A DNA stretch of 64,000 nucleotides from Leisingera thetidis (GCF_025857195.1 NZ_CP109787.1:6001-70000); one strand, 5' to 3'; shown: positions 45,596 to 54,687, counted from the first letter of the stretch. The notes: generated by a model from the letters alone, not told the origin. Made by a program: numbers and translations.

Positions 45596-45697
45596 TGTTC
45601 CCACTCACTTTACCCAAGCAAAGGGTGGCACAAAGAAATGGGCAAAATGTGGCCAGACACGGATTTCTGACAAACTGGTTAACGCTGGGAGCGCGGC

Positions 45698-45961
45698 ATG
45701 ACCAAGGCGATTGCCATCATCAACGTGATTGCCTGGGCCGGGTTCTGGTCGTTCGGATACTTGGCGTTGACGGCGGAAGGGTTCACGGAAACCCAGATCG
45801 TGACCGCTGCCCTGCTGGCCGCCTTCGGCCTGATCACCGGGATCATCGCGTATCTGCGGCTGGTGCGCGGCAGCGAGCGCAGCGGCTATGCCAGGCCGTC
45901 CAAGCGGAGGACCCGCGAGCAGCGCGATGCGGCGCAGGCCCTATGGGGGCAGGTCGAATGA
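45698..45961 (+). CDS. Small conserved membrane protein in the transport cassette
   Basis: An 87-residue protein with two membrane helices (AIAIINVIAWAGFWSFGYLAL; IVTAALLAAFGLITGIIAYLRL) and a basic C-terminal tail (KRRTREQRDAAQ). It is in the same direction as the permease genes, between the LivH- and LivM-like genes, so it may be an accessory membrane component. I recognise no named family. Confidence 0.65.
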   Translation: MTKAIAIINVIAWAGFWSFGYLALTAEGFTETQIVTAALLAAFGLITGIIAYLRLVRGSERSGYARPSKRRTREQRDAAQALWGQVE

Positions 45962-46035
45962 ATGCCGCCTCTGAAACAATCAAAACAGACGCCCGGACCG
46001 GGGCCCGTTTGCAAGAGAAAGGGAGCATCTGAGAC

Positions 46036-47112
46036 ATGTTCTACCGTGAAGCCGGGGATTTCAAAGTCTCCTATGCCGATGACAGCCAGACCTTCCCGAT
46101 CAAATTCGACCGCTACCGGTACTATGTGGTGCTGGCCGTGGCCTTTGGCATCATCCCGTTCCTGATCAACGATTACTGGGCCAATGCGATCCTGCTGCCG
46201 TTCCTGATCTATTCGATTGCCGCGATCGGGCTGAACATTCTGGTCGGCTACTGCGGGCAGGTGAGCCTGGGAACCGGCGGGTTCATGGCTGTTGGCGCCT
46301 ATGCCTGCTACAAGCTGATGACCGCCTTTCCCGAAGTCAGCATGTTCATCCATGTGGTCCTGGCGGGCGGCATCACCGCTGGCGTCTGTGTGCTGTTCGG
46401 CCTGCCCAGCTTGCGCATCAAGGGGTTCTACCTGGCGGTGGCGACGCTGGCGGCGCAGTTCTTTCTGGTGTGGCTGTTCAACCGGGTGCCATGGTTCTAC
46501 AACTACTCCGCCTCGGGGCAGATCAACGCGCCGGAGCGGGATACTTTCGGCATCCTGATCACCGGCCCCAATGCGCCGGCCTGGGCCACTTATCTGTTCT
46601 GCCTGATCTTCCTGACTGTTTGCGCGCTGGTCGCCCGCAACCTGACCCGCGGCACCGTGGGCCGCAGCTGGATGGCGATCCGCGACATGGATATCGCCGC
46701 CGAGATCATCGGGGTGAACCCGCTGAAGGCCAAATTGACCGCCTTTGCCGTCTCCGGCTTCTTCATCGGCATCTCCGGCGCGCTGTTCTTTGCGGTCTAC
46801 CTGGGCGCAGTCGAGGTCGGCGAGGCCTTTGGCATCAGTAAGTCCTTCCTGGTGCTGTTCATGGTGATTATCGGCGGGCTGGGTTCGATCTTCGGCTCCT
46901 TTGCCGGCGCCGCCTTCCTGGTGCTGCTGCCGGTGATCCTGAAAGTTGTGGGCGTGGATTTGCTGAACTGGCCCACTGACATCGTGGCGCATTTCCAGCT
47001 GGTGATCGTCGGCGCGCTGATCATCGTCTTCCTGATCGCGGAGCCGCACGGCATGGCGCAGCTGTGGCGCGTCGCCAAGGAGAAACTGAGACTGTGGCCG
47101 TTCCCGCACTGA
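46036..47112 (+). CDS. Branched-chain-type ABC permease (LivM-like)
   Basis: A 358-residue permease with about ten membrane segments. Motifs are IYSIAAIGLNILVGYCGQVSLGTGGFMAVGAYA, LRIKGFYLAVATLAAQ and RSWMAIRDMDIAAEIIGVN (the coupling loop). GGGAGC precedes the ATG. The N-terminal 35-residue soluble extension (FKVSYADDSQTFPIKFDRY) is longer than in classical LivM and common in this subgroup. Confidence 0.93.
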   Translation: MFYREAGDFKVSYADDSQTFPIKFDRYRYYVVLAVAFGIIPFLINDYWANAILLPFLIYSIAAIGLNILVGYCGQVSLGTGGFMAVGAYACYKLMTAFPEVSMFIHVVLAGGITAGVCVLFGLPSLRIKGFYLAVATLAAQFFLVWLFNRVPWFYNYSASGQINAPERDTFGILITGPNAPAWATYLFCLIFLTVCALVARNLTRGTVGRSWMAIRDMDIAAEIIGVNPLKAKLTAFAVSGFFIGISGALFFAVYLGAVEVGEAFGISKSFLVLFMVIIGGLGSIFGSFAGAAFLVLLPVILKVVGVDLLNWPTDIVAHFQLVIVGALIIVFLIAEPHGMAQLWRVAKEKLRLWPFPH

Positions 47113-47203
47113 TGCGGGCGGCCTGAGAGCTGGCGGGGAGAAAAGCAAGACCACCCCCGTTTTTGGAAACCATCGGATAAGACCAAAGGGAGGATTTAAG
47201 CCG

Positions 47204-48487
47204 ATGAAAAAGACACTGACCACACTGGCGCTGGGCGCCGCGATGGCAGCCGGTCCGGCAATGGCGGACCTGGTGTTCCCGGACCTCAGCTACCGGACCG
47301 GGCCTTATGCGGCGGGCGGCATCCCGTTCTCGGATGGCTACAACGACTATTTCACCCTGCTGAACGAGCGCGATGGCGGCATCGGCGGTGTGCCGGCCAA
47401 GGTGATCGAATGCGAGACCGGCTATAACACCGAAAAAGGCGTGGAATGCTATGAGTCCACCAAGGGCCAGGGCGCGCTGATCTATCAGCCGCTGTCCACC
47501 GGCATTACCTACCAGCTGATCCCCAAGGTGACCGCGGACAACATCCCGCTGCACACCATGGGCTATGGCCGGACTTCGGCCGCGAACGGCGAAGTGTTCA
47601 GCCATGTGTTCAACTATCCGGCCAACTACTGGAACGGTGCCTCGGGCGTGGTGAACTACTTGCTGGAATCCAACGGCGGCGACATCAGCGGCAAGAAAAT
47701 TGCGCTGGTCTACCACAACTCCGCCTATGGCAAGGAGCCGATCCGCACTCTGGAAGAGCTGTCCAAGAAGCATGGCTTTGAGCTGATTGCCCTTCCGGTG
47801 GATCACCCGGGCCAGGAGCAGAAGTCGCAGTGGCTGCAGATCCGCCGCGAGCGTCCCGACAATGTCGTGATGTGGGGCTGGGGCGTGATGAACCAGGTGG
47901 CGATCCAGGAAGCTGCCAACATCCGTTTCCCGATGGAGAACTTCATCGGCGTGTGGTGGTCCGGTGCCGAGCATGATGTTATGCCGGCAGGCGACAAGGC
48001 CGATGGCTATAAGGCGGTGACTTTCCACAACGTGGGCCGCGACTTCCCGGTGTTTGACGACATCCAGAAATATGTCGTGGATGCAGGCAAGGCCGCGGGT
48101 GCCGGCGATCAGGTCGGCAACGTCCTGTATAACCGCGGCATGTACGCGGCGATGCTCGCAGCTGAGGCCGCCAAGACCGCGCAGGAAATCCATGGCACCG
48201 CGGACATCACAGCGGCGATGATGCGCGACGGCATGGAAGCGCTGGTGATCGATGAAGCCAAGATGGAAGCGCTGGGGATGCCGAACTTCGGCCCGACCTT
48301 CAACGTGTCCTGCGACAACCACGGCGGCCCCGGCCTTGTGGGCGTGACCCAGTGGGATGCGGAGAGCAAGACCTGGTCGCTGATCTCGGACTTCAAACCC
48401 TCTGACACCGAAGTGATCGGCAAGCTGATCGAGGAAGATTCGGGCGCCTACGCGGCTGAAAACAACATCGAGCCCCGCTGCAACTAA
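47204..48487 (+). CDS. ABC transporter periplasmic substrate-binding protein (LivK-like)
   Basis: A 427-residue periplasmic protein with a clear signal peptide (MKKTLTTLALGAAMAAGPAMA). GGGAGG lies upstream of the ATG. It belongs to the Peripla_BP_6 family used by branched-chain amino acid and aromatic-acid importers; motifs include GGIPFSDGYNDYFTLLNERDGGIGG and KIALVYHNSAYGKEPI. The ligand cannot be named from sequence; ligases on both sides suggest a carboxylic acid rather than an amino acid. Confidence 0.9.
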   Translation: MKKTLTTLALGAAMAAGPAMADLVFPDLSYRTGPYAAGGIPFSDGYNDYFTLLNERDGGIGGVPAKVIECETGYNTEKGVECYESTKGQGALIYQPLSTGITYQLIPKVTADNIPLHTMGYGRTSAANGEVFSHVFNYPANYWNGASGVVNYLLESNGGDISGKKIALVYHNSAYGKEPIRTLEELSKKHGFELIALPVDHPGQEQKSQWLQIRRERPDNVVMWGWGVMNQVAIQEAANIRFPMENFIGVWWSGAEHDVMPAGDKADGYKAVTFHNVGRDFPVFDDIQKYVVDAGKAAGAGDQVGNVLYNRGMYAAMLAAEAAKTAQEIHGTADITAAMMRDGMEALVIDEAKMEALGMPNFGPTFNVSCDNHGGPGLVGVTQWDAESKTWSLISDFKPSDTEVIGKLIEEDSGAYAAENNIEPRCN

Positions 48488-48496
48488 GGGCTTGGC

Positions 48497-48549
48497 GGCC
48501 CTGCCTTGGCAGGGCCGGGAACAACCGGCGCGGCGGGGGGCCGCCGCGC
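48497..48549 (+). other. Double hairpin after the binding-protein gene
   Basis: GGCCCTGCC and GGCAGGGCC (48497-48516) form a perfect 9-bp stem with a 2-base gap, so the closing pairs must open to make a loop. GCGCGGCGG and CCGCCGCGC (48528-48549) form a second perfect stem. Neither has a U tract. Such hairpins typically protect the upstream binding-protein message from 3' decay and keep it more abundant than the downstream ATPase message. Confidence 0.55.
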
Positions 48550-48602
48550 TGCGCAAACAGGGTTCCGGCTCAGGTCCGGGACAGGCATGAGGACACGCTT
48601 TG

Positions 48603-49451
48603 ATGCTGGATGCAGCGAACACCGCCGCCGACACCGCCGATGTGCAGGCCGAGACCCTGCTGGAGGTCAACAATATCGAGGTGATCTACAATCATGTGAT
48701 CCTCGTCCTGAAGGGCGTGAGCCTGAATGTGCCCAAGGGCGGCATCACCGCGCTGCTGGGCGGCAACGGAGCCGGCAAGACCACTACGCTTAAGGCGGTG
48801 TCGAACCTGCTGCACTCGGAACGCGGCGAGGTCACCAAGGGCTCGATCAAGTACCGCGGCGAGCATGTGCATGAGCAGGACCCGGCAGAGCTGGTGAAAA
48901 AGGGCGTCATCCAGGTGATGGAAGGCCGACATTGTTTCGAGCACCTGACGGTAGAGGAAAACCTGCTGACCGGCGCCTATACCCGTTCGGACGGCGGCGC
49001 GAACATCCAGAAAGACCTTGAGATGGTATACAGCTACTTCCCGCGCCTGAAGGAACGCCGCAAGAGCCAGGCGGGCTACACCTCGGGCGGCGAGCAGCAG
49101 ATGGTGGCGATGGGCCGGGCGCTGATGAGCCGCCCGGAGACGATCCTGCTGGATGAACCCTCGATGGGATTGGCACCGCAGCTTGTGGAGCAGATTTTCG
49201 AGATCGTGAAGTCGATCAATGAGCAGGAGGGCGTGACCTTTCTGCTGGCTGAGCAGAACACCAACGTCGCCCTGCGCTATGCCCACTATGGCTACATCCT
49301 GGAGTCGGGCCGGGTTGTGATGGATGGGCCCGCGGCAGAGCTGCGCGAGAACCCGGACGTGAAGGAATTTTACCTCGGCATGTCGGATGAGGGGCGCAAG
49401 AGCTTCCGCGACGTGCGGTCCTACCGCCGCCGCAAGCGGTGGCTGAGCTGA
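48603..49451 (+). CDS. Branched-chain-type ABC transporter ATP-binding protein (LivF-like)
   Basis: A 282-residue ATPase. Walker A is GGNGAGKTTTLKAV, the signature is YTSGGEQQMVAMGRAL, Walker B is TILLDEPSMGLAP, followed by LLAEQNTNVALRYAHYGYILESG, typical of LivF. The ATG at 48603 was chosen over the adjacent TTG. Its stop overlaps the next start (TGATG), coupling it to the phenylacetate-CoA-ligase-like gene. Confidence 0.92.
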   Translation: MLDAANTAADTADVQAETLLEVNNIEVIYNHVILVLKGVSLNVPKGGITALLGGNGAGKTTTLKAVSNLLHSERGEVTKGSIKYRGEHVHEQDPAELVKKGVIQVMEGRHCFEHLTVEENLLTGAYTRSDGGANIQKDLEMVYSYFPRLKERRKSQAGYTSGGEQQMVAMGRALMSRPETILLDEPSMGLAPQLVEQIFEIVKSINEQEGVTFLLAEQNTNVALRYAHYGYILESGRVVMDGPAAELRENPDVKEFYLGMSDEGRKSFRDVRSYRRRKRWLS

Positions 49452-50686
49452 TGCGGGATGGTGATGTGATGAGCTATTTTGATACGCTTGAAACCCGCAG
49501 TGCCGACGAACGCGCTGCAGATCTGGCCAGGGCGCTGCCGGACCAGATTACCCGCGCCAAAACCGCGGCTGGTTATGCCGGATTGCTGGAGGGCGTAGAC
49601 CCGGCAGCCGTGACCTCAACTGAGGCACTCGCGAAACTGCCGGTGCTGCGCAAGTCGGAGCTGAGCCGGGCACAGGCGGAAAATCCGCCCTTTGGCGGCT
49701 TTACCGTGAAGCCTGCGCATGGTTTTGCCCATGTCTTCCAAAGCCCCGGCCCGATTTATGAGCCGGGCGGGGTGGACGGCGACTGGTGGCGGATGGGGCG
49801 GTTCCTGAACGCCTGCGGCATCGGTCAGGGCGATGTGGTGCAGAACTGTTTCGGCTACCACCTGACGCCCGCCGGCATGATCTTTGAAAACGGCGCCCGG
49901 GCGGTTGGAGCGGCAGTGCTTCCCGCCGGCACCGGCCAGACTGAGTTGCAGGTGACCGCCGCGCGCGATGTCGGCGCCACGGCCTACGCAGGCACGCCGG
50001 ATTACCTGAAGGTGATCTTGGACAAGGCCGATGCGATGGGTGTGGAGCTGGCGTTCTCTAAGGCGGCGGTGGGCGGCGGCGCGCTGTTCCCGTCCTTGCG
50101 CCAGGAATATGCCGATCGCGGGATCTCCTGCCTGCAATGCTACGCCACTGCGGACTTGGGCAACATCGCCTACGAAAGCCCGGCGATGGAGGGAATGATC
50201 GTCGACGAGCACGTGATCGTCGAGATTGTCACCCCCGGCACCGGCAATCCGGTGGCACCGGGTGAGGTGGGCGAGGTGGTGGTGACCACGTTGAATCCTG
50301 ATTACCCGCTGATCCGATTTGCCACCGGCGATCTGAGTGCCGTGATGCCGGGTGCCTCGCCCTGCGGGCGCACCAATTTGCGGATCAAGGGCTGGATGGG
50401 CCGTGCCGATCAGACCACCAAGATCAAGGGCATGTTCGTGCGGCCCGAACAGGTCGCAGCGCTGGTCGGCAAGCATGACGAGATCGTCAAGGCCCGCGTC
50501 ATTGCCAGCCGTGATGGCGAGATGGATGCGATGACGGTGCAAATCGAAGCCGCGGGCGGCGACATAGCGGCCTTTTCCCGCTCGGTGGTCGAAGTGCTGA
50601 AGCTCAAGGGCAAGGTCGAGGTGGTGGCACCGGGTGCGCTGCCCAAGGACGGCCTGGTGATCGAGGATCGGCGGACCTACGACTGA
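49451..50686 (+). CDS. Phenylacetate-CoA ligase family protein
   Basis: A 411-residue adenylate-forming enzyme of the PaaK type. Features are FQSPGPIYEPGG (P-loop region), CYATADLGNIAYES where PaaK reads YGxSE, IRFATGDLS, and the C-terminal DQTTKIKGMFVRPEQVA. Length fits the roughly 430-residue PaaK family. Without paa ring-cleavage genes nearby, phenylacetate itself is unlikely to be proven as substrate. It is translationally coupled to the LivF-like gene, so it belongs to the transport cassette. Start at 49451 or 49469. Confidence 0.85.
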   Translation: MRDGDVMSYFDTLETRSADERAADLARALPDQITRAKTAAGYAGLLEGVDPAAVTSTEALAKLPVLRKSELSRAQAENPPFGGFTVKPAHGFAHVFQSPGPIYEPGGVDGDWWRMGRFLNACGIGQGDVVQNCFGYHLTPAGMIFENGARAVGAAVLPAGTGQTELQVTAARDVGATAYAGTPDYLKVILDKADAMGVELAFSKAAVGGGALFPSLRQEYADRGISCLQCYATADLGNIAYESPAMEGMIVDEHVIVEIVTPGTGNPVAPGEVGEVVVTTLNPDYPLIRFATGDLSAVMPGASPCGRTNLRIKGWMGRADQTTKIKGMFVRPEQVAALVGKHDEIVKARVIASRDGEMDAMTVQIEAAGGDIAAFSRSVVEVLKLKGKVEVVAPGALPKDGLVIEDRRTYD

Positions 50687-50693
50687 TCCGCTT

Positions 50694-50800
50694 GGAATTT
50701 CCGAAATGGACGGGCGCCGGGCGAGGGCGCCCGTTTGCCGTTCCGGGCAGGGACAGGGAGCCAAGGCGCTTTCTGGCTGGAATTTCTGACTGGAATAGTC
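50694..50800 (+). promoter_or_regulatory. Candidate iron-responsive operator region upstream of the ferric permease gene
   Basis: GGAATTTCCGA occurs at 50694-50704, and the dyad GACTGGAATAGTC (arms GACT/AGTC) at 50788-50800, 48 bases before the permease start. Both sequences recur upstream of the ferric-binding protein gene (54720-54770). Shared dyads ahead of two iron-transport genes suggest one common regulator, possibly of the iron-regulator families known in Rhodobacterales (Irr, IscR, Fur). The identity is inference. Confidence 0.55.
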
Positions 50801-50848
50801 GTAATAGGGCGATGCAAACTATCAGCCGGACCCCAAGACTGCTTCAAA

Positions 50849-52528
50849 ATGACTGCCGCGAATGACCCCATAGAATACGCCCCCAAGGGGCGCCGCCGCG
50901 TCGGCAAGTCCGGCGGCGGCGTCTTTGCCGTGCTGGCCTGGACAGTGGCGCTGTCCTGTGTGCTGCCGATGCTGGCGGTGGCGCTGGCGGCGGCGTTTGG
51001 CGGAACCGAGACGATCAGCCATTTGGCCGGCACGGTGCTGCCAGGCTATTCGCTGACCACTCTGGCGCTGGTTGGAATGGTGGCGCTTGGCACCTTTTCG
51101 GTTGGCACCGGAGCTGCTTGGCTGGTGACGATGGCGCGCTTTCCCGGTGCGCGGTTTCTGGAAGTTGCTCTGGTGCTGCCGCTGGCCTTCCCCGCCTATG
51201 TGCTGGCCTATGCCTATACCCATATCCTGGACCATCCCGGCATCGTGCAATCGGCCTTGCGCGAGGCAACCGGCTGGGGACCGCGGGATTACTGGTTCCC
51301 GGAGATCCGCTCTACCGGCGGTGCGGCGGCGATGCTGGTGCTGGTGCTGTATCCTTATGTCTACCTGCTGGCGCGGGCGGCGTTTCTGCAGCAGAGCGCA
51401 GGGGCCTTTCTGGCAGCGCGGGCGCTGGGGAAGAACGCCTGGCAGGCGTTCTGGATGGTCAGCCTGCCGATGGCGCGGCCTGCGATTGCATCCGGCGTGC
51501 TGCTGGCGGTGATGGAGACCATCGCAGATTTCGGCACGGTGTCCTATTTCGGGGTGCAGACCTTTGCCACCGGCATTTACACCAGCTGGTTCTCGCTGGG
51601 CGACCGGGGCGGAGCGGCGCAGCTGGCGCTGTGCCTCTTGGGCTTTGCCCTGACGCTGGCGGTAGTGGAGCGCGCGACCCGCGGGCGAGCGAAGTACCAC
51701 CATGCGGGCAAGCACCACAACCAGATGCTGCCGGCGGAGCTGGGCGGGTTCAGGGCGGCGGTGGCCATCTTTTTCTGCGCGGTGCCGGTGGTGCTGGGGT
51801 TCCTGCTGCCGGTGGCGGTGCTGCTCCTGATGAGCTTTGACTCCGAACAAAACCTGCTCAGCCGCCGCTATATCGATTTTACCACCAATTCTATCACCCT
51901 TGCTGCGTCGGCGGCAGTGCTGACGGTGGCGGCTGCGGTGTGTCTCGGGTTTTATCAGCGGCTGCGGCCCGGCCGGGTATCCGCTGCTGCGGCCTATTTC
52001 GCCCGGCTGGGCTATGCGGTGCCTGGCGGGGTGATCGCGGTGGGGCTGATCGTGCCTTTTGCGGCTTTCGACAACGCGGTGGATGCCTGGATGCGGGAGG
52101 CTTTCGGCATCCGGACCGGGCTGTTGGTCACCGGTTCCATCTGGCTGCTGGTAGCGGCTTATGGCGTGCGCTTCATGGCGGCGGCGCTGGGGGCCTATGA
52201 AGGCGGGCAGGCCACCATGCATTCCAATATGGATGCGGCGGCGCGCTCGCTGGGGCAGGGTCCTATGGGGATGCTGCGCCGGGTGCATTTACCGATTCTG
52301 ACTCCCAGCCTGCTGACGGCGCTGTTGATCGTTTTCGTGGATGTGATGAAAGAGCTGCCCGCGACGCTGATCATGCGGCCGTTCAATTTCGACACGCTGG
52401 CGGTGCAGGCGCACCGGCTGGCCGCGGACGAACGGCTCGAGGGCGCTGCGGTGCCTTCGCTGGTGATCATGGCGGTTGGCTTGCTGCCGGTGATCCTAAT
52501 CTGCCGCCAGGTGGGGCGGCGGCGCTAG
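50849..52528 (+). CDS. Ferric-iron ABC transporter permease (FbpB-like)
   Basis: A 559-residue protein formed of two fused permease halves, about twelve membrane helices. Each half carries an EAA-type loop: AARALGKNAWQAFWMVSLPMARPAI and AARSLGQGPMGMLRRVHLPILTPSLL. FVDVMKELPATLIMRPFNFDTLAV is characteristic of the Fbp/Sfu ferric permeases. The ATG at 50849 was chosen. No cognate ATPase gene is present in the window; the likely binding protein is encoded convergently at 53671. Confidence 0.88.
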   Translation: MTAANDPIEYAPKGRRRVGKSGGGVFAVLAWTVALSCVLPMLAVALAAAFGGTETISHLAGTVLPGYSLTTLALVGMVALGTFSVGTGAAWLVTMARFPGARFLEVALVLPLAFPAYVLAYAYTHILDHPGIVQSALREATGWGPRDYWFPEIRSTGGAAAMLVLVLYPYVYLLARAAFLQQSAGAFLAARALGKNAWQAFWMVSLPMARPAIASGVLLAVMETIADFGTVSYFGVQTFATGIYTSWFSLGDRGGAAQLALCLLGFALTLAVVERATRGRAKYHHAGKHHNQMLPAELGGFRAAVAIFFCAVPVVLGFLLPVAVLLLMSFDSEQNLLSRRYIDFTTNSITLAASAAVLTVAAAVCLGFYQRLRPGRVSAAAAYFARLGYAVPGGVIAVGLIVPFAAFDNAVDAWMREAFGIRTGLLVTGSIWLLVAAYGVRFMAAALGAYEGGQATMHSNMDAAARSLGQGPMGMLRRVHLPILTPSLLTALLIVFVDVMKELPATLIMRPFNFDTLAVQAHRLAADERLEGAAVPSLVIMAVGLLPVILICRQVGRRR

Positions 52529-52589
52529 GCGCAAGAATTTCAAGTAAAACTTCTGCCGGGAAAAATCAGAATTTTCCTGGATCGGCAGA

Positions 52590-53450
52590 TCAGGCCGCCC
52601 ACCAGGCCTCAATCTCGTCGCGGGAAACCCGGTCGGACGGGCCAAGGCCCACCAGGACGGTTTCTTCGGCCTGGCAGCGTTTGGCCTCGACATGGCGGCC
52701 GACCACATGCAGCTCATAGGCGCCGCCGGTGGTCAGAACAAACCCCTTCATCCGGTAGAGCCCTGCAGGCCGGTCTGCCAGCTTGTCTCCCAGCGCACGG
52801 CGGTCCAGCACGGCACGGCTGCGGTGCTGCCAGGTGGCATAAGCGGGGTGGGCGGCAACCGCGCGGCCCTTGGGCAGCGGCACCACGTCAAACAGCAGTT
52901 CTGCCACGGGTATGCCGTTCAGCACCGTCGGCGTGCGGGCGCCGGCTGTTTTCAGCATGGCGCCAAGCGTATCGGAGATCTCATCGCATTTGGTGGCGAT
53001 CACCAGGTCCGCAGCGCGGATCTGTTGCTCTGCCTGCGGTGCAACCAGAGGATCGTTCAGCAGCGTTTCCGCGTTCTCCGCATCCACCAGGGTGACGATG
53101 CCGCCATAGCTGAGCCCGGTTTCATTCAGCACGGTATTGGCGATGGCAACCGGGTCGGCAATGCCGCTGGCCTCGATCACCAAGTGATCCGGACGCTGCG
53201 GACGGGTCAGAATATCGCGCAGCGCGGCGGAGAGGTCATCCTCCATCGAGCAGCAGACGCAGCCATTGGAGAGCGCCAGCTTGCCGCCGTCAGTGTCTTG
53301 GATCAGGGCGTCATCTATGTTGATTGCCCCGAAGTCATTCACGATCACGGCCAGCTTCAGCCCGTGATCCTCCTGCAGCAAGCGGTTGATCAGGGTGGTT
53401 TTGCCCGCGCCCAGATACCCGCTGATAATCGTTACCGGCAACCGGTTCAT
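52590..53450 (-). CDS. CobW/COG0523-family metal-chaperone GTPase
   Basis: A 286-residue GTPase. The P-loop is SGYLGAGKTTLI, the metal-binding CXCC motif is NGCVCCSM, followed by LVIEASGIADP (Walker B-like) and ATKCDE (NKxD-like). A CobW C-terminal domain is at about 200-285. Family members insert or buffer zinc, cobalt or iron. It lies between the two ferric transport genes, which hints at iron or zinc homeostasis. The ATG at 53450 was chosen; the longer frame lacks homology. Confidence 0.88.
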   Translation of the reverse strand: MNRLPVTIISGYLGAGKTTLINRLLQEDHGLKLAVIVNDFGAINIDDALIQDTDGGKLALSNGCVCCSMEDDLSAALRDILTRPQRPDHLVIEASGIADPVAIANTVLNETGLSYGGIVTLVDAENAETLLNDPLVAPQAEQQIRAADLVIATKCDEISDTLGAMLKTAGARTPTVLNGIPVAELLFDVVPLPKGRAVAAHPAYATWQHRSRAVLDRRALGDKLADRPAGLYRMKGFVLTTGGAYELHVVGRHVEAKRCQAEETVLVGLGPSDRVSRDEIEAWWAA

Positions 53451-53621
53451 AAGCTCTGTTCCCCCAGAGTGCGGCATGCTACCGGCGGCACGTTTGCCCC
53501 CGAATTTCAAGATGCGCGAACGTATAGGGGGCCGGTGCAATTGGGTCTAGGGAAAGCTGGGATTGCATTGAACTTTTGATAACCTGGCAGCTGCCGTGCC
53601 ATTCCGGGACCGTACAGCTGC

Positions 53622-53650
53622 AAAAAAAGCGCGGCGGGGGCCGCGCTTTT
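53622..53650 (-). terminator. Intrinsic terminator of the ferric-binding protein gene
   Basis: On the minus strand AAAGCGCGGC and GCCGCGCTTTTTTT form a strong GC stem ending in a T run, 21 bases after the stop codon. Confidence 0.9.
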
Positions 53651-53670
53651 CCGGATCCTGCGGGCCGGTA

Positions 53671-54687
53671 TTATTTCCAGCCGACGTCGTTGAAGATCTT
53701 CTGTGCCTCGGGGAGATTCTCGGCGACCTCCGAGAGGTTCACGTCATCCGGCTTGAAATGGCCCAATGCTGCGATCGACGGGGCCAGGCCGACGCCCGGA
53801 ACTGCCGGGTACTCGTCATTGCCGGCCGAGAAGTACTCTTGGGCGGAATCGCTGGCGAGGTACTCCAGGAACCTGACGGCGTTGTCCTTGTTCGGTGCAT
53901 GCGCGGCCACTCCGCCGCCGGACAGGTTCATATGCGCGCCCTCGGTGTTTTGCGAGGGGAACAGCCAGCCGATCTGGTCGCGGTTCTCGGAGATGCCCTT
54001 GACGTCCTTGCGGATCGAACGGGCGAAGTAATAGCTGTTGGCTACCGCGATATCGCATTCGCCGGAGATGATGCCGCGCATCTGGTCGGTGTCGCCGCCC
54101 TGCGGGTCGCGGGCCATGTTGGCGACCACGCCTTCAGCCCATTCGCGGGCCTTCTCAGCGCCGTGATGGGTCACGATCGATGCCAGCAGGGTCTGGTTGT
54201 AGGTGTTTTTGGAGGAGCGGATGCAAACCTTGCCCTTATACGCGGGATCGGCCAGGTCCAGATAGGTCAGCGGCGGGTTTGCGACCTCAGCCTTGTCGTA
54301 GAAGATGATGCGGGAGCGCTGGCTGAAACCGAACCACTGATTGTCCTCGTCCTGCAGATAGGCGGGCACGCGGGCCTCCAGCACTTCGCTGTCGATGCTT
54401 TGCAGCACACCGGCGTTCTTGGCCCGGGCCAGGCGCGAGGTATCGACGGTGATCAGAATGTCGGCGGGAGAGTTCTCGCCCTCGGCATTCATCCGGGCGA
54501 TCAGCTCATCCGCGTTGCCTTCGATGCGGTTGATGGTGATGCCGGTAGCTTCTTCGAAATCCGAATAGAGCTGTTCGTCGGTGTCATAGTGGCGCGACGA
54601 ATAGATGTTCAACTCGCCTTCGGCAGCAGCGGTGGTGGCAATGGCCGCGGTCAGCGCGCCGGCCAGTACGGTGGTGGCTTTCAGCAT
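53671..54687 (-). CDS. Ferric-iron ABC transporter periplasmic binding protein (FbpA-like)
   Basis: A 338-residue protein with a signal peptide (MLKATTVLAGALTAAIATTAAA). It begins GELNIYSSRHYDTDEQLYSDFEEATG, as in the FbpA/FutA family, and the paired tyrosines that bind Fe(III) are in NSYYFARSIRK. It also shows SPADILITVDTSRLARA. It would hand ferric iron to the permease encoded at 50849. Upstream lie repeated operator-like sequences shared with that permease gene. Confidence 0.9.
   Translation of the reverse strand: MLKATTVLAGALTAAIATTAAAEGELNIYSSRHYDTDEQLYSDFEEATGITINRIEGNADELIARMNAEGENSPADILITVDTSRLARAKNAGVLQSIDSEVLEARVPAYLQDEDNQWFGFSQRSRIIFYDKAEVANPPLTYLDLADPAYKGKVCIRSSKNTYNQTLLASIVTHHGAEKAREWAEGVVANMARDPQGGDTDQMRGIISGECDIAVANSYYFARSIRKDVKGISENRDQIGWLFPSQNTEGAHMNLSGGGVAAHAPNKDNAVRFLEYLASDSAQEYFSAGNDEYPAVPGVGLAPSIAALGHFKPDDVNLSEVAENLPEAQKIFNDVGWK

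Noticed and set aside
47021..48673. 550-codon open frame on the minus strand
   Set aside because: Antisense to the periplasmic binding-protein gene and without recognisable features.
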